Source: Acidobacteriota bacterium | GTDB taxonomy: Bacteria > Acidobacteriota > Terriglobia > Terriglobales > SCQP01 | Length of the DNA stretch: 64,000 nucleotides | Assembly: GCA_027315185.1 (NCBI GenBank) | Contig: DAHUYO010000010.1 | Coordinates: forward strand, 1 to 64,000 | Reading direction: 5' to 3' | Shown: positions 56,692 through 64,000 of the stretch, piece by piece | How positions within the stretch are numbered: the first letter of the stretch is position 1 | Layout: the number at the start of each line of letters is the position of its first letter | Notes under the pieces: generated by a model | Told to the model about the DNA's origin: nothing | The model's database searches: none | Seen by the model: the letters and a program-made list of their open reading frames with translations, nothing else | Program-made: the position numbers and the translations under genes

Positions 56692-58578
56692 ATGCGCTTT
56701 CGCACTCTTCGTCACCTCGCCGCCGCCAGCCTGTTCCTCGTTTTCGCCGCGCCGCCGCGGGCATGCGCGGCGAACACCGCGCCCCTCCTGCGCGTGCTGG
56801 TCAATCAAGTCGGCTACACGCCCGGCGCGCGCAAGGTGGCGATCATCGAAGGCAATCCCGGCGACCATCCTCGCCGCTTCGTCCTCATCAACGCCGCCAG
56901 CGGCGCGGTCGTCCTGCGCGGCCGCCTTCAGCCCGCGGGGCAAGTCTACAATTGGCGCCAGCGCCTGCCCTCTGGCCGCCATCGGCCCTGGCTGTTTTGG
57001 CGGGCGGACTTCTCGGCCGTGCGGCAAACGGGCCATTACATTCTGCGCGTCGGCCACGGCCGGCAATTGGCCCAGTCCTGCCCCTTCGCCATCCAACATG
57101 ACGTTCTGGCGCGCAACACCCTTTCCAACGTCATCTATTACTTCAAGGGCCAGCGCGCCAGCGGCGACTTCAACCGCGCCGACGGGCACATCCCCGACCC
57201 GGCGCATCCCGGACATTTTTTGAATTTGCGCGGCGGCTGGTACGACGCCACCGGCGATTACGGCATTCATCTCTCCGAGCTGGGCTTCACCAACGTCTTC
57301 GACGTCCAGCCCGTTCCCCTCACCACCTGGAGCCTGCTGGCCACCTACCGCGTGCTGGAGGCCCGCCATAACCCGAACTTCACCCAGTACGAGCGCCGCT
57401 TGCTGGATGAAGGCTTGTACGGCGCCGACTTTTTGGTGCGGGCGCAGCGCCCGGGCGAATCGTTCGTTCCCGGCATCAGCGCGCCGGGCGTACACAAATG
57501 GGCCCGCGACCGGCGCATGGACAACCCCGCCTACCGGCCCGCGATCAAGACCAAACCCACCAGCGCCGGCGGCGTGCTGGCCCATTCCGCGCCGCTGCCC
57601 TACCAGTACCAAATCAGCTTTCGCGCCGGCGGCGGCATGGCCGTCGCCGCCTTGGCCCTGGCCAGCACCATGCCCCCGGACGGGCATTTCTCCCCGGCCC
57701 GCTACCGCCAGGCGGCGGAGTCGGCGTTTCATTTTCTGCAAACGCATAACCGGGCGATGAACGGCGGGCCGCCGAATCTGCTGGATGACTACTCCGCCCT
57801 GCTGGCGGCCACGGAACTCTACCGCGCGACGCACCACGCGGCCTATCTTGCCGCCGCCGATCATTGGGCCGGCGCCATGGAGGCGCGGCTGATCACCCGC
57901 GGTCCCTACCGCGACTATTGGCAGGTCGCCTCCGGCCCACGGCCGTTCTTCCATCCCGTGGATGCCGGCCTGCCCGTGGTCAGCCTATTGCAATACGCCG
58001 CCATCGCAGGCCCGGCGAATCGCCGCCGCGCGCTGGGCGCCGTGCGCCGCTCCCTCCAGTTCGAGCTGTGGGTCACGCATCAAGTCAACAACCCCTTCGG
58101 CTACGCCCGCCAGTTGGTGCAGATGGGCCGGCACGGCAAAATCCGCACCGCCTTCTTTTTCCCCCACGACACCGTCACCGCGCCCTGGTGGCAGGGGGAG
58201 AACGCCCGCCTCGCCTCGCTCGCCGCGGCGGCGCGGCTGGCCGCGCCCTACTTCCGCCAGGACCGGAAGTTCCACGCCGCGCTGGAGCGCTACGCCTGGG
58301 ACCAGCTGGACTGGATCCTGGGCCGCAATCCCTACGGCGCCTGCATGCTGAACGGCAGCGGCCATGGCAGCGCGCCGTACATGTTCTTCCGGTCCTGGCA
58401 ATACACCAGCGCCCCCGGCTCCATCGTCAACGGCATTACCGCCGGCCTGCACAGCGAGGATGGCATCGCCTACAACCTCGGTTACGCCATTACCGGCAAG
58501 GACACCGACTGGCGCTGGACCGAGCAGTGGCTGCCGCACGCCGCCTGGTATCTCTACGCCGCCAGCCAGCCGCATTAG
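56692..58578 (+). CDS. Secreted GH9 glycoside hydrolase (endoglucanase/cellobiosidase type)
   Basis: A 628-residue protein. It has a signal peptide (HLAAASLFLVFAAPPRACA, cut near 27), an N-terminal CelD_N Ig-like domain (LLRVLVNQVGYTPGARKVAII, about 30-125) and a GH9 (alpha/alpha)6 barrel. The catalytic Asp pair is in RGGWYDATGDYG, the later GH9 signature is NPYGACMLNGSGHGS, and the proton donor Glu is in WRWTEQWLPHAAWYLY. It is predicted to hydrolyse beta-1,4-glucans outside the cell. Monocistronic. Confidence 0.93.
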   Translation: MRFRTLRHLAAASLFLVFAAPPRACAANTAPLLRVLVNQVGYTPGARKVAIIEGNPGDHPRRFVLINAASGAVVLRGRLQPAGQVYNWRQRLPSGRHRPWLFWRADFSAVRQTGHYILRVGHGRQLAQSCPFAIQHDVLARNTLSNVIYYFKGQRASGDFNRADGHIPDPAHPGHFLNLRGGWYDATGDYGIHLSELGFTNVFDVQPVPLTTWSLLATYRVLEARHNPNFTQYERRLLDEGLYGADFLVRAQRPGESFVPGISAPGVHKWARDRRMDNPAYRPAIKTKPTSAGGVLAHSAPLPYQYQISFRAGGGMAVAALALASTMPPDGHFSPARYRQAAESAFHFLQTHNRAMNGGPPNLLDDYSALLAATELYRATHHAAYLAAADHWAGAMEARLITRGPYRDYWQVASGPRPFFHPVDAGLPVVSLLQYAAIAGPANRRRALGAVRRSLQFELWVTHQVNNPFGYARQLVQMGRHGKIRTAFFFPHDTVTAPWWQGENARLASLAAAARLAAPYFRQDRKFHAALERYAWDQLDWILGRNPYGACMLNGSGHGSAPYMFFRSWQYTSAPGSIVNGITAGLHSEDGIAYNLGYAITGKDTDWRWTEQWLPHAAWYLYAASQPH

Positions 58579-58627
58579 GCCGCCGTCCGGCTGCCGCAGC
58601 GTCCTAGGCCCGCCCCCGCGCCGCTTG

Positions 58628-58665
58628 ACCCATATAGCCATATTTGGTGATATGGTTACCCATAT
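58628..58665. promoter_or_regulatory. AT-rich operator/promoter island of vapBC
   Basis: ACCCATAT is repeated directly at 58628-58635 and 58658-58665, and GCCATAT-6-ATATGGT forms an inverted repeat at 58637-58656. It overlaps the vapB start and contrasts with the GC-rich surroundings. It is likely bound by the VapBC complex, as in other autoregulated modules. A GTGATATGG start region may also allow an ATG at 58652. Confidence 0.6.
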
Positions 58666-58906
58666 GAAGACCACGGTGGAGCTTCCCGACGCGCTGTTCC
58701 GGCAGGCGAAGCGGGTCGCAGCGGCGGAGAAAATCACCCTGCGGGAGCTGATCGAGCAAGGCCTGCGCCGCCAGCTTGAGGAGCGTCCGCGCCGGCCGTT
58801 CAAGCTGCGGCCGGTGGTTTTCAGCGGCGGCGGCATGACGCCGGAGTTCGAGGACGCGTCGTGGGACAAGATTCGCGCCGCGATTTACGAGGGCCATGGC
58901 GGTTGA
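58664..58906 (+). CDS. vapB: VapB-type antitoxin
   Basis: An 80-residue protein starting MKTTVELPDALFRQAKRVAAAEKITLRELIEQGLRRQLEE, a ribbon-helix-helix/VapB2-like domain. A toxin-wrapping tail follows (FKLRPVVFSGGGMTPEFEDASWDKIRAAIYE). It neutralises the PIN toxin encoded next. The stop overlaps the toxin start as TTGA. An in-frame ATG at 58652 adds four residues. Confidence 0.92.
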   Translation: MKTTVELPDALFRQAKRVAAAEKITLRELIEQGLRRQLEERPRRPFKLRPVVFSGGGMTPEFEDASWDKIRAAIYEGHGG

Positions 58907-59337
58907 TCGCCTGCGACACCAACCTGCTGGTCTACTCCTCGCTCGGGGATAGTCCCTGGCATGCCCGCGCGCTGGCCGCGCTGACCGCCCTGGCGGAAGG
59001 GGCCGAGGACTGGGGAGTGCCCTGGCCCTGCGTCCACGAATTTCTCGCGGTAGTCACGTCGCCCCGCATATTTCAACGTCCCACGCCGATGTCCCAGGCT
59101 TTGGCCGCGTTCGTCGCCTGGCGGCGTTCGCCGGCCCTGCGCCTGCTGGCGGAGGCGCCCGGCTATGACGCCGCGCTGGAGCGGGCGCTGGCGGAATCCC
59201 GCGCCGCCGGACCGCTGGTGCATGACGCCCACATCGCGGCCCTCTGCCATCTGCATGGCGTTCGGGAGCTTTGGACCGCGGACCGGGATTTCAGCCGCTT
59301 TCCCTCCCTGCGCTGCCGCAACCCGCTCGTCGGGTGA
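58903..59337 (+). CDS. vapC: VapC-type PIN-domain toxin RNase
   Basis: A 144-residue PIN protein. The acidic metal site is Asp in IACDTNLLVYSS, Glu in CVHEFLAVVTS, Asp in LVHDAHIAALCHLHG and Asp in WTADRDFSRF. Members cleave tRNA or rRNA. No ATG fits; TTG at 58903 overlaps the vapB stop (TTGA) with GAGGG eight bases before it. This is the third coupled TTG or ATG-type overlap style seen in the window. Confidence 0.92.
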   Translation: MIACDTNLLVYSSLGDSPWHARALAALTALAEGAEDWGVPWPCVHEFLAVVTSPRIFQRPTPMSQALAAFVAWRRSPALRLLAEAPGYDAALERALAESRAAGPLVHDAHIAALCHLHGVRELWTADRDFSRFPSLRCRNPLVG

Positions 59338-59385
59338 TAACGCCCGCGGTTGGCGTCGAAGCGCCGCACGGGCCGCAGCGTGTCG

Positions 59386-60408
59386 CTAGGTGGCGCGGCG
59401 CGCGGACGGCGGCGCGCCGGCGGGGCTGCGCAAAATCTCCTCGGCCAAGGTGAACGGATCGCGGCGGCGGCTTTCGATATCTCCGGCCAGCCGCTCCCAA
59501 TCTTCCGCGCCCAGGCGCGGCGCCACCCAGGTCTGATAGGCGCGGTCGCGCAGCATGCGTTCCAATTGCTGCCGCCAGCGGCGGCGGCGGCGCGCCGCGC
59601 CGCGGCCCTCGGCGGCCAAAAAATCCAGATAGGCGCCGATGGCGGCTTGCAGTTCGGCGATGCCCTTGGCCTCGGTGGCGACCGTGGGGATGATGGGCGG
59701 CCGCCAGCCATCCTCGCGGTGCGCCAGGCCGAGGATGGCGCGCAGTTCCTGCTCCAGCCGCTCCGCTCCGCGGTCGGCTTTGTTGATGACGAAGATGTCG
59801 GCGATTTCCATGACGCCGGCTTTCAGCGCCTGCACCTCATCGCCCATGCCGGGCACCAGCAACAGCAGCGTGACATCGGCGAGCTGGACGATGTCCACTT
59901 CGTCCTGGCCCACGCCGACGGTTTCGATCAAGATGCGGCGCCGCCCGGCGGCGTCCAGCATCCACGCTGCTTCCGAGGTGGCGGCGGCGAGCCCGCCCAA
60001 GCAGCCGCGCGTGGCCATGCTGCGGATGAAGACGCCGGGATCGGCGTGATGGCGCTGCATGCGGATGCGGTCGCCCAAAATGGCGCCATGCGTGAACGGG
60101 CTGGAAGGGTCCACGGCGAGAACGCCGACGGTTTCACCCCAATGGCGATAGGCGGCGGCCAGCTCCGCCACCAGCGTGCTCTTGCCCGCGCCGGGCGCGC
60201 CGGTGACGCCGATCAGGGCGGCGGCGCCGCTGTGGGGAAACAGCGCCTTCAGCAACGCCTCGGCCTGCGGCCCGTCGCTTTCCACCAAGCTGAGGCCGCG
60301 GGCCAAGGCGCGGGCGTCGCCGCCGCGGATGGCCTCCGCCCAGGCGGCGATCTTGGCGGCGTCCGCCGTGGGCGGCGCGGGCGTGGTGGGCTGGGGCGGC
60401 GGGGGCAT
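59386..60408 (-). CDS. meaB: MeaB/ArgK-family G3E GTPase
   Basis: A 340-residue GTPase chaperone of methylmalonyl-CoA (or related B12-dependent) mutase. Walker A is GVTGAPGAGKSTLV. FTHGAILGDRIRMQ and the switch region IETVGVGQDEVDIVQLADVTLLLLVPG are family signatures, with base-recognition NKAD. ATG at 60408. No mutase or B12 gene lies in the window, so its client is elsewhere. It converges with vapC. Confidence 0.94.
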   Translation of the reverse strand: MPPPPQPTTPAPPTADAAKIAAWAEAIRGGDARALARGLSLVESDGPQAEALLKALFPHSGAAALIGVTGAPGAGKSTLVAELAAAYRHWGETVGVLAVDPSSPFTHGAILGDRIRMQRHHADPGVFIRSMATRGCLGGLAAATSEAAWMLDAAGRRRILIETVGVGQDEVDIVQLADVTLLLLVPGMGDEVQALKAGVMEIADIFVINKADRGAERLEQELRAILGLAHREDGWRPPIIPTVATEAKGIAELQAAIGAYLDFLAAEGRGAARRRRRWRQQLERMLRDRAYQTWVAPRLGAEDWERLAGDIESRRRDPFTLAEEILRSPAGAPPSARRAT

Positions 60409-60518
60409 GGCAAAAGCGGTATAGGGTCTTAGAGTAGAGCATTGCGCCGCCGGCGGCAGCCCGCGAGCACACCGCGGTGCTGTTCGCGATGGCCCTGCCA
60501 GCTATGGTTCTGCTTGCT

Positions 60519-61055
60519 ATGGTCCTGCTTACCATCGGACACTCCAACCGACCGTGGGACGATTTCCTGGCGCTGCTCGGAGCCAACGCCGTCGGCCGCC
60601 TAGTGGACGTCCGCACCGTGCCGCGGTCGCGCCACAATCCGCAGTTTGGGCAGGAGGTGATGCCCGCCGCGCTGGCCGCCGCGGGCATCCTCTACGTCCA
60701 TATGGCCGCGCTGGGCGGCCTGCGCCAAGCGCGGCGGGATTCCATCAACACCGGCTGGGAAAATACTTCCTTTCGCGGCTTCGCGGATTATATGCAGACG
60801 CCGGAGTTCGCCGCCGGCATCGCGGAGCTGCTGGCGCTGGCCGGCGAGCCGCCCAGCGCCGCCGCGCCGATGACCGCGGTGATGTGCGCCGAGGCGGTGC
60901 CCTGGCGCTGCCATCGCTCCCTCATCGCCGACGCCCTGCTGGCTCGCGGCATCGCCGTCGAGCACATTATCGGCCCCGGGCGGCGGCGTCCGGCGCGGCT
61001 GACGCCCTTCGCCCGCGTGGACGGCGAGCGCGTCACCTATCCGGCTGCGGAGTGA
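60519..61055 (+). CDS. DUF488 family protein
   Basis: A 178-residue protein with LTIGHSNRPWDDFLALL at the N-terminus, VDVRTVPRSRHNPQF and ALGGLRQARRDS, typical of DUF488, plus a CAEAVPWRCHRSLIAD motif with two Cys. Function unknown; some members are linked to nucleic-acid or DNA-repair contexts. The start is unclear. A 15-bp tandem duplication (GCTATGGTTCTGCTT-like) creates ATGs at 60504 and 60519. The latter gives the family-like N-terminus; 60489 and a GTG at 60477 are also open. Confidence 0.84.
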   Translation: MVLLTIGHSNRPWDDFLALLGANAVGRLVDVRTVPRSRHNPQFGQEVMPAALAAAGILYVHMAALGGLRQARRDSINTGWENTSFRGFADYMQTPEFAAGIAELLALAGEPPSAAAPMTAVMCAEAVPWRCHRSLIADALLARGIAVEHIIGPGRRRPARLTPFARVDGERVTYPAAE

Positions 61056-61126
61056 ACGGGGCCCAGCGTGATGGACGGCCGGGACGGCTGTCCCGCCGCG
61101 GCGGGGCCCGCGCCTACCGCCTCGAA

Positions 61127-61151
61127 TTGACAGCCGGGACGGCTATCCTAC
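61127..61151. repeat. Dispersed repeat F, short copy
   Basis: TTGACAGCCGGGACGGCTAT followed by CCTA matches 40215-40237 with two differences. It keeps the AGCCG-GGA-CGGCT hairpin, between DUF488 and ligA (convergent). Confidence 0.6.
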
Positions 61152-61191
61152 TGCCCAGAGCCAGGCGGCGCCGCGACCAAAGCCCTCGATC

Positions 61192-63615
<2,424 letters not shown>

Positions 63616-63677
63616 TCAGCGCGGGAAAAGCGGGAGGCGCGGCGCGGCACACCGGCTATCGGTTCCCGCTGTCCGGG

Positions 63678-63730
63678 GGGCGACAGCCCCGCCGCTGGCG
63701 GGACGCGGTCAGGACACGAGTGCGCACGCA
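63678..63730. repeat. Dispersed repeat E, copy 2
   Basis: Matches 49498-49550 at 49 of 53 positions. It lies in the 287-bp spacer between ligA and ilvD, which otherwise shows no gene. Confidence 0.85.
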
Positions 63731-63839
63731 CGTCAGGCGCGCTATCCCACCTGCGACGCCGGCAGGTGGAGTAGGGCTCTGGCTTGCGTGCGGTCGCGCT
63801 CGGCGCGGCCGGGTCGGGGAACGTCGCGCGGGCGCGGGG

Positions 63840-64000
63840 TTAGCGCGGGGGGCGGGTGATGGCGCCTTCGGCGGGGGAGGCGACGAGGGCGGCGTATTTG
63901 GCGAAGACGCCGGAGGCGTAGACCGGGGGCCGCGGCTGCCAAGCGGCGCGGCGGCGGGCCAGCTCGGCGTCATCGAGTTCGACGCGCAGGGAGCGCTGGG
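63840..64000 (-). CDS. ilvD: Dihydroxy-acid dehydratase IlvD, C-terminal end (partial)
   Basis: The last 53 codons of a gene entering from the right edge. It reads [20 protein letters not shown], then [26 protein letters not shown] and stop TAA. The pattern LDxELARRRAxWxPPxPxYxxGVxxKYAxLVSSAxxGAVT is the conserved C-terminus of IlvD/EDD dehydratases. It catalyses the third common step of branched-chain amino-acid synthesis. The active-site Fe-S ligands lie outside the window. The frame has no initiator, so ORF listings may miss it. Confidence 0.87.
   Translation of the reverse strand, partial: QRSLRVELDDAELARRRAAWQPRPPVYASGVFAKYAALVASPAEGAITRPPR

Noticed and set aside
63742-63973. Arg/Pro-rich minus-strand frames at the right edge
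   Set aside because: They are out of frame with the ilvD C-terminus, which is the only frame with family similarity.

Overview
Organism and setting. This is a GC-rich bacterial chromosomal segment, most likely from an Acidobacteriota (Terriglobia-like) genome. The best taxonomic pointer is an orphan FtsX/MacB-type permease of the acidobacterial duplicated orphan permease (ADOP) kind at 24350-26755. The type IV pilus genes, the dcw fragment and the VPS10/BNR secreted protein fit that picture. No rRNA, tRNA, CRISPR array, prophage or transposase was found. Genes sit in short, tightly overlapped operons (many ATGA or TTGA junctions). They are separated by GC-rich spacers that carry several families of dispersed palindromic repeats.

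Layout. 1-146 is a fragment of an unrelated oxidoreductase joined abruptly to the tail of a pilus operon. 292-5408 (minus) is pilC-pilB-pilM-pilN-pilO plus a truncated next gene. 5847-10341 holds a GH18-like secreted protein and a PilS/PilR-type sigma-54 two-component pair. 10479-12114 holds a glutaredoxin and MtaB. 12174-17296 is a TetR-controlled tripartite efflux operon (TolC, EmrA, EmrB). 17571-20726 is a large secreted BNR/VPS10 beta-propeller protein. 20973-22417 is a redox module: an AhpD-like gene with an in-frame UGA and a convincing bacterial SECIS hairpin (CxxU selenoprotein), followed by a 1-Cys peroxiredoxin behind a structured leader. 22807-28871 holds UbiE, a SurA-like remnant, the ADOP permease, NfeD, an SPFH protein and an ICMT-like methyltransferase. 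29240-31262 holds an unknown membrane protein and a patatin. 31292-36257 (minus) is murG-murC-ftsQ-ftsA without ftsZ. 36589-44865 is mostly housekeeping: SAM hydrolase, purB, rnhA, an acetyltransferase, PpiC, a Sel1 protein, an unusual NtrC-family regulator and moaA. 45144-49295 holds asnS, a four-helix-bundle gene between perfect inverted repeats, rocF and an HtrA protease.

49695-59337 is more accessory. It has yacG, DUF1275, a small membrane protein, YbjQ, a stand-alone SIR2-like protein, a RelBE-type and a VapBC toxin-antitoxin pair, YraN, an acetyltransferase, a stand-alone LigD polymerase domain and a GH9 glucanase. 59386-64000 holds MeaB, DUF488, a NAD-dependent DNA ligase with a low-complexity insertion, and the 3' end of ilvD.

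How the genes work together. PilB/C/M/N/O form the inner-membrane motor and platform of a type IV pilus; PilS/PilR nearby probably control pilin expression. The TetR repressor probably controls its own efflux operon through a palindrome just upstream. The selenoprotein candidate and the peroxiredoxin both point to thiol/selenol peroxide detoxification. The most valuable observation is the recoded UGA, which standard annotation would split into two meaningless ORFs.
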